Source: an uncultured Clostridia bacterium (GTDB lineage: Bacteria > Bacillota_A > Clostridia > Oscillospirales > Oscillospiraceae). Taken from it: 11,079 bases of DNA. Numbering within the stretch: position 1 is the first letter of the stretch; every line of letters starts with the position of its first letter. Below, one piece after another: positions 1 to 7,506 of this stretch. The position numbers were made by a program, and so were the translations under genes. The DNA lies in assembly GCA_946408145.1 (NCBI GenBank), contig CAMJQX010000034.1:1-11079 (forward strand), written 5' to 3'. The notes beneath the pieces were generated by a model, which did not search any database, had not been told where the DNA came from, and was given only the letters and a program-made list of their open reading frames with translations.

Positions 1-167
1 ACGCGGCCGCTGGTGTCGACCAGCTTCTGCTTGCCGGTGTAGAAGGGGTGGCACTTGGAGCAGATTTCAACGGTGATGTTCTGCTTGGTGGAACCGGTCT
101 CGATCACATTGCCGCAGGCGCAGCGAATGGTGGTCGGCTTGTAGTTGGGATGGATCCCTGCTTTCAT
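1..167 (-). CDS. rpmE: Ribosomal protein bL31, zinc-ribbon type (partial, 3' end outside window)
   Basis: This encodes the first 55 residues of bL31, a small protein of the 50S subunit that helps bridge it to the 30S subunit. The translation begins [20 protein letters not shown] and continues through [21 protein letters not shown], which is the bL31 signature. The CxC near residues 16-18 and the CxxC near 37-40 form the zinc ribbon, so this is the zinc-binding (C+) form and not the zinc-independent paralogue. bL31 is usually about 65-70 residues, so only the last 10-15 are missing. The ATG at 167-165 was chosen because GAGGAG (184-179) lies 11 nt upstream and the family N-terminus matches. 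It follows addA in the same direction but has its own promoter and a structured 5' leader. Confidence 0.96.
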   Translation of the reverse strand, partial: MKAGIHPNYKPTTIRCACGNVIETGSTKQNITVEICSKCHPFYTGKQKLVDTSGR

Positions 168-190
168 TTTTGCGTACGCTCCTCATCTAA

Positions 191-237
191 GGCTGCCATG
201 ATTGTGCCCTCGCGAGCGGGCATAGTTACATGGCGCA
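191..237 (-). promoter_or_regulatory. Candidate L31 autoregulatory mRNA leader (two-part hairpin)
   Basis: Read on the minus strand, the rpmE 5' UTR folds into one extended hairpin. The outer helix pairs 236-229 (GCGCCATG) with 200-192, eight base pairs with A194 bulged. An asymmetric internal loop follows (228-223 against 204-201). The inner helix pairs 222-218 (TGCCC) with 209-205 (GGGCA) and closes an 8-nt loop. The base of the outer helix coincides with the transcription start predicted from the -10 box, and its 3' side ends about 7 nt before the ribosome binding site. Ribosomal-protein leaders upstream of L31 genes have been described in Firmicutes. I cannot compare with that consensus here, so assignment to that family is inference; the pairing itself is seen in the sequence. 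Confidence 0.6.
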
Positions 238-243
238 GAGGGA

Positions 244-272
244 AGTATAGCACAGCTGTTTCCGGATTGCAA
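244..272 (-). promoter_or_regulatory. Sigma-A-type promoter of rpmE
   Basis: On the minus strand, TTGCAA (272-267) is followed by a 17-nt spacer and TATACT (249-244), close to the consensus -35 and -10 boxes at ideal spacing. The predicted start lies near 238-236, giving a leader of about 70 nt before the rpmE ATG. It sits in the short gap after the addA stop codon, so rpmE can be transcribed independently of addBA. Confidence 0.8.
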
Positions 273-292
273 GCATTTTTCGCGAAATCCGG
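262..292. repeat. Inverted repeat spanning the rpmE -35 region
   Basis: CCGGATT (262-268) and AATCCGG (286-292) are perfect 7-bp inverted arms 17 bp apart. A 10-bp perfect palindrome, TTTCGCGAAA (278-287), overlaps the right arm. The left arm overlaps the -35 box of rpmE, so the repeat could be an operator or, as RNA, a hairpin after addA. No T tract follows on either strand, so it is not a standard intrinsic terminator. The pairing is seen; any function is a guess. Confidence 0.35.
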
Positions 293-309
293 CGGAAAAA
301 TCGCTCGTT

Positions 310-3300
310 TTATTCGGAAAAGGGCACGATCACCGTCTCGCCGACGGAGAGGAAGTACAGCGCACACTCGCGCACCGGCCTGCGGCAGATGCGCGTCAGC
401 GCCCGGGCATAGGCGCGCAGCTGCCCCGCGTAGAAGGCGGCGCGCGTCTCGGCCTCGGCGCGGTTTTTCACACGGTCGGTCTTGTAGTCGACGATGGTGA
501 GCTGCCCGTCCTCCTCGAAGAAGCAGTCCACCACGCCCTGCAGCAGCAGCTCCTCGCCGGGCGCCTCGCCGAGCAGCTCCCCGGCGTCGGCCAGCAGGGA
601 GAACTTGAACTCGCGCCGGATCGCGTCCGCCGAGAGCATCCGCTGCCCGAGCGGGGAGGCAAAGAGCTTTCGGATCGCCTCGGCGTCCACGGCCTCGGCC
701 TCGCGGTCGCTGAGGAAGCGCGCGGCGCGCAGCCGCTCGATCTCTTCCCGCACATGCTCGAGGCTGCCGCCCCTGGCGAAGTCCATATACTGGAGGACAA
801 GATGCGTGGCGGTGCCGCGCTCGGCGCCGGTCAGCGGCTTTTCCTCCCGTGAGAAGTCCGGCATCCGGAAGGGACGGCGCCGCCTCGGCATCAGCTCCGC
901 CGAGTCCTCGTCCTGTTCGGCGCGGCCCTTGAGCTCGGTCGCGGTGATCTTGGAGGGCAGATCCTCGGCCGCGCGGTGGGGATAGCGGTAGGCGAGCGCG
1001 CGCCGCAGCGCCGCTTCGGCCTCGGCGTCGGCCTCCGGCAGTGCCTCTGCGTCGGCCGCTTCCGGATCCCCGGCCGCAGGCTCGAGCGTGCGCATGCGCA
1101 GATGCGCCCCGCCGTCCGCCAGCGCGGCCGCGATCAGCCAGTCCACGGGGGCCCTGGCCTGCGCCAGCACCTCGACCGCCATCGGCACGCTCAGACTGAG
1201 CCGCGCTTTTTCGAGGCTCTTCTCCGGATCCTTCAGCGAGGCATAGAGGTACAGCCTCTCCCTCGCGCGCGTCATGGCTACGTAGAGCAGGCGCAGCTCC
1301 TCCGACAGGGTCTCGCGGTGCAGGCGCTGCCGGATGGCGTTTCGGGCCAGCGTGGGGTATTCGACCCGGCGCTCCAGATCCGTGTACTTGGGGCCCAGGC
1401 CCAGTTCCGGGTGCACGAGCACCTGAGCGCTCGTGTCCTTGTGATTGAACTGCCGCGCGGTGTCGCAGAGGAAGACGACGGGGAATTCCAGGCCCTTGGA
1501 AGCGTGAACCGACAGGATCTGTACGGCGTCCGCCCCGTCGGAGCCGAGAGCAGGCTCCTGATTCTTCTCGATCATCCGGCGCAGCCACAGCACATAGCGG
1601 TGCAGACCGCGGTAGCCGCTGGCCTCAAAGCTCTCGGACAGCGTTACCATGGCCATGATCCTTGCCCGGCGCAGGCTGCCGTCGGACATGGCGGCGCAGA
1701 CCGCGATCAGATCCAGCTCCTCGATCAGCCGCCAGGTCAGCTCGACGGCGCGCAGATCCGGCGCCTCCTGCCGCAGCCGCTCCAGCAGCGCGAGAAAGGC
1801 GCGGCTCCTCTCGTTTTCCTCCGCGTCCAGCCGCAGCGCGTCAAAGAGCATGCAGGCTTTGTCGCGGGCGCGGATGCGCGAGAGCGCGTCTGCGTCGAAG
1901 CCGAAGGCGGGGGAGCGCAGCACGGCGATCAGCGGGATGTCCTGATGGGGATTGTCCACCAGCGCCAGCATGTTTACCAGCGTCGAGACCTCCACGCTGC
2001 TGAAAAAGCCGCCGCCCTGCCCGCTGCCGACGGGCACGCCCCGGCGGATCAGCTCCCGCCGGTAGACGCCGCCGACTTTGTTGACCGAGCGCAGCAGGAT
2101 CGCGACGTCGCGGTAGCGCATGGGCCGCTGCGCGCCGTGATCTGTGACGGAGGCGCCGGACTCCACCAGCGCGCGGATGTGCTTCGCCACGGCGGCGGCC
2201 TCCGCGGCGGTCTTGTCCGGGCTCTCCTCGTCCTCCCCGCCCGCGCCCTGCCGCAGCAGCGTCAGCTCCGGCAGCGGTACGTCGCCGGGATAATCCGCGC
2301 CATAGCGCAGGGCGGCCGCCTCGTCGTAATCGAGATCGCCCAGCGCCTTGGACATGCACAGCGAGAAGACCGTGTTAGCGGCGTTGAGGATCTCGCGCCG
2401 GGAGCGGAAATTCTCCCGCAGCAGGATGCGCCGCGGCTCGCCCGGAGCGGGCGCGTCGGCGTAGCTCTCGTATTTTTCGGTGAAGATCGTGGGGTCGGCC
2501 AGGCGGAAGCGGTAGATAGACTGCTTCACGTCGCCCACCAGGAAGAGGTTCTTCCCCTCGCGGGAGACGGCGCGGAAGATCGCGTCCTGTACGCGGCTGA
2601 CGTCCTGGTACTCGTCGACCATGATCTCGGTGTAGCGCGCGGAGATCTCGCGCGCGAGCTCCGTGGGGCTTTCGTCCTCCTCGGTGAGGAGCTCTGCCGC
2701 CATGTGCTCCAGGTCGGCGTAGTCGACCAGATTGGCGCGGCGCTTGTCCCTGCGGTATTCGTTTTCAAAATCCAGCACCAGCGCCAGCAGCGCGGACATG
2801 GCGGGCTCGGCGGCCGCCATTTCGGCCAGCAGCTTGTCGGAGGAGTCGGAAAAGCGAGCCTGCAGCTTCTCCATGGCTGCTTTGCAGGCCTTGCGGCGCT
2901 CCTTGACAAACTCGGCCGTGTCCGGGTCGTCGTATTTCAAAAGCCTCCCGAGAGACGGGAAGGGGATGGGGAAGCAGGCGCGGGCCGGCTCCCAGCCGCG
3001 CTCCAGGGCTTCACGCAGCGAGCGCAGCTTCCCGGCGGTATCGGCGAAGCTGTCATAATAGGCCTTTTTGATCTTCTCGTCCTGAGAGACCATCGGGAGC
3101 ATCCGCTCAAATTCCCTGCAGAAGTAATCGACCTGCTCGGCGGCGCGGCAGAGCAGCTCCCGCCCCCAGACGGTCTCACCCACGTCGGAGACCTTTTCCC
3201 GCAGCAGCGAGACCTGCCTCTCGGCCCAGCGCACCGGGCGCGGATGGCACTGCATCTTGTCGTAGAGCGAGAGGGCCAGCTCGGCAAGCCGGCGGTCGTC

Positions 3301-3807
3301 CCGCCCGGCGCCGACCGTGTCGGCCAGCAGGGCAAAGCCCGGCTTCTCGTCCTGCCTGTCGTACCAGCGCTCCAGTGTCCGCTCCAACGCGGCGGCCTTC
3401 ATGTCCGCCGCCCGCTCCTCCGAGGCGATGCGGAAGTCCGGGCTCAGCCCGATGCGGTGCGCGAACTCGCGCAGCAGCGCCGCGCAGAAGCCGTGGATCG
3501 TGCCGATCTGCGCGCGGCGCACCAGCGCGCTCTGCCGCCGCAGACGCCGGTTGCCGGGGTCAGCGGCCAGCGCCTCGCTCAGCGCCTCGGTGATGCGGCC
3601 GCGCAGCTCTCCCGCGGCGGCGCGCGTGAAGGTGATGATCAGAAAGCTGTCAAGATCCGCGCTCTGCTCCTCGCCGCGGACATAACGCAGGAGGCGCTCG
3701 GTGAGCACCTTGGTCTTGCCGCTGCCCGCGCCGGCAGAGACCAGAACGGTCCCGCCCCGGCACGCGATCGCGTCCTTCTGTGAACTTGTAGGCTGAAAAT
3801 CAGACAT
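310..3807 (-). CDS. addA: AddA, ATP-dependent helicase/nuclease subunit A
   Basis: AddA is the UvrD/SF1-type 3'-5' helicase subunit of the AddAB enzyme, which unwinds and degrades double-strand DNA ends until Chi and leaves a 3' tail for RecA. The 1165 residues are near the usual length of about 1200. Helicase motifs appear in order: a Q-type motif (TSSQ, 7-10), Walker A AGAGSGKT (25-32, K31), FTRAAAGELR (Ia), DEYQD (398-402), VGDVKQSIYRFR (III), ENFRSR (IV), SVHASKGLEFPVV (V) and YVAMTRARERLY (VI). The C-terminal RecB-type nuclease keeps its catalytic set: GVVD (D1094), DYKT (D1107, K1109) and QLRAY. The ATG at 3807 is preferred because GGTGA lies 5 nt upstream; an in-frame GTG at 3816 would add three residues. 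The start overlaps the end of addB by 8 nt, so the two are likely translated together. No frameshift is seen. Confidence 0.97.
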   Translation of the reverse strand: MSDFQPTSSQKDAIACRGGTVLVSAGAGSGKTKVLTERLLRYVRGEEQSADLDSFLIITFTRAAAGELRGRITEALSEALAADPGNRRLRRQSALVRRAQIGTIHGFCAALLREFAHRIGLSPDFRIASEERAADMKAAALERTLERWYDRQDEKPGFALLADTVGAGRDDRRLAELALSLYDKMQCHPRPVRWAERQVSLLREKVSDVGETVWGRELLCRAAEQVDYFCREFERMLPMVSQDEKIKKAYYDSFADTAGKLRSLREALERGWEPARACFPIPFPSLGRLLKYDDPDTAEFVKERRKACKAAMEKLQARFSDSSDKLLAEMAAAEPAMSALLALVLDFENEYRRDKRRANLVDYADLEHMAAELLTEEDESPTELAREISARYTEIMVDEYQDVSRVQDAIFRAVSREGKNLFLVGDVKQSIYRFRLADPTIFTEKYESYADAPAPGEPRRILLRENFRSRREILNAANTVFSLCMSKALGDLDYDEAAALRYGADYPGDVPLPELTLLRQGAGGEDEESPDKTAAEAAAVAKHIRALVESGASVTDHGAQRPMRYRDVAILLRSVNKVGGVYRRELIRRGVPVGSGQGGGFFSSVEVSTLVNMLALVDNPHQDIPLIAVLRSPAFGFDADALSRIRARDKACMLFDALRLDAEENERSRAFLALLERLRQEAPDLRAVELTWRLIEELDLIAVCAAMSDGSLRRARIMAMVTLSESFEASGYRGLHRYVLWLRRMIEKNQEPALGSDGADAVQILSVHASKGLEFPVVFLCDTARQFNHKDTSAQVLVHPELGLGPKYTDLERRVEYPTLARNAIRQRLHRETLSEELRLLYVAMTRARERLYLYASLKDPEKSLEKARLSLSVPMAVEVLAQARAPVDWLIAAALADGGAHLRMRTLEPAAGDPEAADAEALPEADAEAEAALRRALAYRYPHRAAEDLPSKITATELKGRAEQDEDSAELMPRRRRPFRMPDFSREEKPLTGAERGTATHLVLQYMDFARGGSLEHVREEIERLRAARFLSDREAEAVDAEAIRKLFASPLGQRMLSADAIRREFKFSLLADAGELLGEAPGEELLLQGVVDCFFEEDGQLTIVDYKTDRVKNRAEAETRAAFYAGQLRAYARALTRICRRPVRECALYFLSVGETVIVPFSE

Positions 3808-6800
3808 GTTCTTCACCGTTCGTCCTTGCGAGCCGCTGCTCCTCCAGCATGCCCCAGACCTCCTTGTCGCTGTAGCGGGGCAGGCAGCGGTAGTGCTCGC
3901 CGTTTTCTCCGTCGATGAAATGGCAGGCGTCGTAGAATTCGCACTTGGCGCAGGCGGTCTCCTGCTGGCTGCGGTAATACGGATCCGCCGCGATGCTGCC
4001 GCGGTTCAAGGCCTGCGCCATCTCGCCGAGCGTGTCCCGGATATGCGTTTCCAGCTCGCCGAGCTGCGCGAGGGAGGCCACGCCGGCGCTTCCCGCCTGC
4101 CCGTTTTTGAATTTCACCGGGATGTAACGCTTGTCCTCGCCCTTTTCCCAGGCCTCCATCAGCGCCTCGTCGCCCAGCACGAGGCCGCTGCGGCGCAGCG
4201 TGTCCCGCCGCTGCTTCTCGGCCTCGGCCTCATCGTCGGCGTCGAGGGAGAGCAGGGGGCTTCGCGCCGGGACGTACATCACGCCCGCGGGCACGATCTC
4301 CTTCCCGTAGCGCCCCGCGCCGTCGTTTTCCAGCGCAAAGAGGTACAGCAGCATCTGCAGCCCCATCCCGTGCCAGACGTCTGCGAGGGAGAATTTTTTG
4401 ACGCCCGTCTTGTAGTCCACGACGCGCAGATAGAGCTTATCGCCGTGCAGCCAGCCGTCCACCCGGTCGGCGATGCCGGTGAGCGTGACGGAGGCGCCGT
4501 CCCCGGACAGCTCCACCGGGCGCATGTCCTGCGCCCCGGCAAAATCGAGCTCGAAGTCCAGCGGCACGAAGTCCGAGCGCCGGAGCTCGCCCGCCATATC
4601 GGCCACCACGCGGTGCACGTCCCCGGTCAGACGGCGGAAGAGGTGCAGGAAGCGGCTGCTTTTTTCCTTGAAGTCGTTGAGCTCCTCATGCACGTACGCG
4701 GCCACGTACTGCTCCGTCAGCGCGTGCAGCTCCTCGTCGTTCAGCGCGGCGAAGCCGCCGCGCTCGCCGGCGGCGCGGGCGACGTGCTCGAGCACATAGT
4801 GCATGAAGGTGCCGATCTCCGGCGGCTGAAAGCCCGCGGGTTCGTATTTTTTGGCCCGCAGGCCGTACTGGCAGAAATAGGCGTAGCGGCAGGAGGCAAA
4901 TTTGTCGATGCGCGAGGCGCTCAGGAAGAGGCGGTTTCCGTAAAGGCTCCGCACCGCGCCGGGGGAGAGGCGGCCGCGCGTCATCTGCGCCGCGGCCTCG
5001 AGCTTTGCAAAACGGCTCGGCTCTGCCTGACGGAAGTAGGCGGCGGCCGCCTGGGCGGCGGGGCTCCCGCCGTGCAGGGCCAGCGCCGCGAGCGAGAGCG
5101 CCGGCGCCTCGGCCGAGAGGCGCAGCCGCTCGGCGGGGCAGCTCTCGACCGGCAGGCCGAAAAGCTCCCTGGCGCGGCCGAACACCAGCGAGGGGCGCAG
5201 CGCATCCCCATCCGCGTCCGCGACCGCATAGCTCATATACAAGCCGCGGTCCGGCAGGGTCAGGCAGCTGTAGATCAGCGAGAACTCCCGCCACAGCTCG
5301 CCGTCGCCCGCGCCGAGGTCAATGTCCAGCTCCAGCAGCCGCTCGCGCTCCTCCCCGCTGAAGACGCCGCCCTCGGCGTCGGCCATGGGGAGGCGCTCGT
5401 CGCTGCAGCCGAGCACCAGCAGGTGCCGGATCGTGCGGCGGCGCATGCGGTCGAAGTCGCCGGCGGAGACGCGGTCGAGCGCCACGGGGATGAGACCGAC
5501 GTCGTACTGGCTGAGCATGCGCAGGAAGAGCTGCCCGAAGTCGTGCATATCCATCTGCGCGTCGTCCAGAATGGCGGCGGCCTGCTCGAGCGCGCCGACC
5601 AGGATATCCCACAGCTGGCGGTACTCGGCGGCCAGCGCCTGCCTTCCGCCCGCCTCGAGCGCCGCCGAGCGCTCCTCCAGCTGCCGCGGCAGCTCCAGTT
5701 CCTCGAGATAGGATGCCAGCGCCGCGGCCTGTTCCCGCGCCGTCTCCGCGGCCAGCGCCCGCTCGCGCAGGCGGAGCAGGGGGGCGGCCAGCGTACGCCG
5801 CAGGCTGTTGATGCGCCGCAGCTTTTCCTCGGCGGCCTCGTCATAGGCGGCGCCGTAGCCCTCGGGGTGCTGCCGCCAGTCGCCCTTTCGCTCCCAGGCG
5901 GCGGCGCGCAGCTGCCATTTGTAGATGTAGTCGCACAGCAGGTCGCAGTCCTCGCGGCGCAATCCGGTCAGGCCCGTGCGCATGTAGCTGATCAGATCGT
6001 CCACGTCCCAGCCGCTCTCCAGTATCTCATAGGCGAGCGAGAGCAGCGCGGGCAGCGGTTTTTGCAGCAGCTCGCTGCGCCGGGCGGAAAAGAGGGGGAT
6101 CCCGTAATGCCGGAAGACGCTCTCGAGCGTGCCGCGGTAGTCCTCAAAGCCGCGCACGGCGACGGCGATGTCCCGCCAGCGGCAGCCCTCGTCCCGCACC
6201 AGCTCCAGCACGCGCGCTGCCGCGGCCTCGCACTCGGCGGTGACGCTCTCGGCGGCGGCGAGGCGGATCGGGGGCTTTTCCTCCTCCCAGCGCTCGCGCG
6301 ACCAGGAGAACATGTGCTCGCTGAAAAAGCGCAGCGCGTCGGGCTTGGAAGCGCCGCTCAGGCGCTCCGTCCGCGTCGGCACGCCCAGTTCCCGCGCCGC
6401 GTCCAGCAGGCGGCGGCAGGAGATGCGCGAGAGCGCGAAGACCTCGCTGCCCTCCTCGAGATCGTCCACGGTCATGCAGACCGTGAGCTGCACGCCCTTT
6501 CGGAGCAGCGCGCCAAGCACCTCCTGCTCCTGCCGCGTGAAATCGATGAAGCCGTCCACATAGATATGATCCTCCGGCCCGAAATCGGAGTCCGCGAGCT
6601 TCTCGGCCAGCACCGTCAGGCGGTCGGCGGGGTCGGCCCGGCCGCTCGCGGCGATCGCCTCAAAGGCGCTCTGGATCAGCGCCAGATCGCGCAGCTTTGC
6701 GCCGAGGCTGTCGTCGCAGCCTTCGGCGGCCCGCTCCAGCATTTCCGGCGTGATGCAGGCGCTCTTGAGCTCGTCGAGCGCGGCCAGCAGCATGCTCTGC

Positions 6801-7147
6801 AGCTCGCTCCTGCGCCGCGCCGCCTCATAGACCCGCAGACGGGAGCCCACCTGCTCGAGCGCGAGCGCCATGCACAGGAGCCGCCCGCCCTTGTCGAGCC
6901 ACTGCCGGGCCGCGCCGCCCTGCTGCTGCAGCACGCGGCGGGCAAGGCCCGTGAAGCTGAACACCTCGCCATAGAGGGAGAGGGTATCGCCGCAGACGCG
7001 GCAGAGCTCGCGCTCGGCCTCGTGGCTGTACTGCTCCGGCACCAGGAGCATGCTGCCGCCCCGCCCGGCCGCGACGGCCTGACGGATCTCTTCGATGATC
7101 GCGCCGGTCTTCCCGGCGCCGGCTTTGCCGATGATGAGACGGAGCAT
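3800..7147 (-). CDS. addB: AddB, helicase-like/nuclease subunit B with 4Fe-4S cluster
   Basis: AddB partners AddA. In Bacillus its inactive helicase fold recognises Chi, and its nuclease domain cuts the strand opposite to that cut by AddA. The 1115 residues (typical about 1150) begin with Walker A GKAGAGKT (7-14, K13). The C-terminal nuclease domain is intact: GIADRVD (D894, D897), VDYKTG (D911, K913) and GLQMLLY. Four cysteines match the Fe-S staple known in AddB: C753 before the nuclease domain, then C1066-x2-C1069-x5-C1075 after it. An extra cysteine, C759, sits close to C753. The ATG at 7147 has a perfect AGGAGG (7160-7155) 7 nt upstream. It is the first gene of the leftward operon. The preserved active sites suggest both nucleases work. 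Confidence 0.97.
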   Translation of the reverse strand: MLRLIIGKAGAGKTGAIIEEIRQAVAAGRGGSMLLVPEQYSHEAERELCRVCGDTLSLYGEVFSFTGLARRVLQQQGGAARQWLDKGGRLLCMALALEQVGSRLRVYEAARRRSELQSMLLAALDELKSACITPEMLERAAEGCDDSLGAKLRDLALIQSAFEAIAASGRADPADRLTVLAEKLADSDFGPEDHIYVDGFIDFTRQEQEVLGALLRKGVQLTVCMTVDDLEEGSEVFALSRISCRRLLDAARELGVPTRTERLSGASKPDALRFFSEHMFSWSRERWEEEKPPIRLAAAESVTAECEAAAARVLELVRDEGCRWRDIAVAVRGFEDYRGTLESVFRHYGIPLFSARRSELLQKPLPALLSLAYEILESGWDVDDLISYMRTGLTGLRREDCDLLCDYIYKWQLRAAAWERKGDWRQHPEGYGAAYDEAAEEKLRRINSLRRTLAAPLLRLRERALAAETAREQAAALASYLEELELPRQLEERSAALEAGGRQALAAEYRQLWDILVGALEQAAAILDDAQMDMHDFGQLFLRMLSQYDVGLIPVALDRVSAGDFDRMRRRTIRHLLVLGCSDERLPMADAEGGVFSGEERERLLELDIDLGAGDGELWREFSLIYSCLTLPDRGLYMSYAVADADGDALRPSLVFGRARELFGLPVESCPAERLRLSAEAPALSLAALALHGGSPAAQAAAAYFRQAEPSRFAKLEAAAQMTRGRLSPGAVRSLYGNRLFLSASRIDKFASCRYAYFCQYGLRAKKYEPAGFQPPEIGTFMHYVLEHVARAAGERGGFAALNDEELHALTEQYVAAYVHEELNDFKEKSSRFLHLFRRLTGDVHRVVADMAGELRRSDFVPLDFELDFAGAQDMRPVELSGDGASVTLTGIADRVDGWLHGDKLYLRVVDYKTGVKKFSLADVWHGMGLQMLLYLFALENDGAGRYGKEIVPAGVMYVPARSPLLSLDADDEAEAEKQRRDTLRRSGLVLGDEALMEAWEKGEDKRYIPVKFKNGQAGSAGVASLAQLGELETHIRDTLGEMAQALNRGSIAADPYYRSQQETACAKCEFYDACHFIDGENGEHYRCLPRYSDKEVWGMLEEQRLARTNGEEHV

Positions 7148-7154
7148 GGCATGC

Positions 7155-7160
7155 CCTCCT
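7155..7160 (-). promoter_or_regulatory. Ribosome binding site of addB
   Basis: AGGAGG on the minus strand with a 7-nt spacer to the ATG at 7147. It is full consensus and fixes the addB start, which also places the Walker A motif at the expected distance from the N-terminus. Confidence 0.85.
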
Positions 7161-7427
7161 GTTTTCTTCTCATACTATTCTCTGATAGAAAGGTTGAATC
7201 AAATTTGCGAGATGGATTTGTGTCAGGCGAGGCGCTTCCCGCAGAGCATAATGGAGATATATGGTCAAGGGAAGCAACGAAGCATGGCGCAAATCCAGCC
7301 GCAAAGAATTCAAGATTTCTATTAGAGGATAGTATCAAGCCTATCTTACCAAATCCCGCTCCGTTTCGCAATGCCCCGCGCTTTCCCGTTTGCTCAAAAC
7401 CGACCGCAAAACCGGCCCCGCCGGGAC
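7161..7427. other. AT-richer divergent intergenic region without a recognisable gene
   Basis: This is the non-coding part between the addB ribosome binding site and the marR promoter. About 7161-7350 is visibly AT-richer than the flanking genes, and I see no credible ORF, tRNA or transposon end in it. It contains scattered short inverted repeats: GCTTCCC (7234-7240) with GGGAAGC (7269-7275), and GGATTTG (7214-7220) with CAAATCC (7290-7296). A compact GC hairpin, CCGGC-CCC-GCCGG (7412-7424), lies just before the marR -35 box. CAAAACCG occurs twice (7395-7402 and 7407-7414), and AAAACCG recurs at 7441-7447 inside the marR promoter spacer. The region must hold the addB promoter. Nothing else in it can be assigned. 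Confidence 0.5.
7172..7202 (-). promoter_or_regulatory. Possible promoter of addB (weak)
   Basis: On the minus strand TTGATT (7202-7197) precedes AATAGT (17-nt spacer) or TAGTAT (7177-7172, 19-nt spacer). Either pair is a poor match, but it is the best I could find close to addB, and it would give a leader of only about 18 nt that starts just before the ribosome binding site. The -35 overlaps the palindrome CAAATTTG (7200-7207). The true promoter could lie elsewhere in the AT-richer intergenic region. Confidence 0.25.
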
Positions 7428-7455
7428 TTGACTTTTTCAAAAAACCGGCTATAAT
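7428..7455 (+). promoter_or_regulatory. Sigma-A-type promoter of the marR-ABC operon
   Basis: TTGACT (7428-7433) is followed by a 16-nt spacer and a perfect TATAAT (7450-7455). Transcription should start near 7462, inside the palindromic operator that begins one base after the -10 box. The near-consensus boxes suggest a strong promoter held down by a repressor, as expected for an autoregulated MarR operon. Confidence 0.88.
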
Positions 7456-7471
7456 ATGTCGTGCACGACAT
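7456..7471. promoter_or_regulatory. Operator 1: perfect 16-bp palindrome, probable MarR site
   Basis: ATGTCGTGCACGACAT is identical to its reverse complement over all 16 bp and directly abuts the -10 box, covering the predicted transcription start. MarR-family dimers bind palindromes of about this size, and sites in this position block RNA polymerase. Binding by the regulator encoded 35 bp downstream is inferred from position and symmetry. Confidence 0.8.
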
Positions 7472-7485
7472 GTCGTGTGCGACAT
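7470..7485. promoter_or_regulatory. Operator 2: second, imperfect copy overlapping operator 1
   Basis: ATGTCGTGTGCGACAT keeps both outer 6-bp arms of operator 1 (ATGTCG and CGACAT) and differs from it only in the centre. It shares the bases AT at 7470-7471 with operator 1, so the two centres are 14 bp apart. It lies in the untranslated leader between the start of transcription and marR. The tandem arrangement suggests two dimers bound side by side, the second probably with lower affinity. Confidence 0.75.
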
Positions 7486-7506
7486 TTTTATTTGTGAGAT
7501 GATGAT

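Noticed and set aside
275..301. ATTTTTC/GAAAAAT inverted arms after the addA stop codon, considered as a terminator.
   Set aside because: The stem is AT-rich with a 13-nt loop and is not followed by a T tract. It also overlaps the rpmE promoter, so I do not call it an intrinsic terminator.
976..3783. A 935-codon open frame on the plus strand opposite addA.
   Set aside because: High GC makes stop codons rare on the opposite strand. The translation is compositionally biased, shows no recognisable domain and lies wholly antisense to a gene with complete helicase and nuclease motifs.
7263..7268. TTGACC on the minus strand as a -35 box for addB.
   Set aside because: The nearest -10-like hexamer, TATGCT (7250-7245), is only 12 nt away, too short for a sigma-A promoter.
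7408..7424. GC hairpin CCGGC-GGG-GCCGG followed by TTTT when read on the minus strand, resembling a terminator.
   Set aside because: The stem is only 5 bp and the T run 4 nt, and no gene reads leftwards into it. It could limit antisense transcription towards addB, but this is too weak to annotate.
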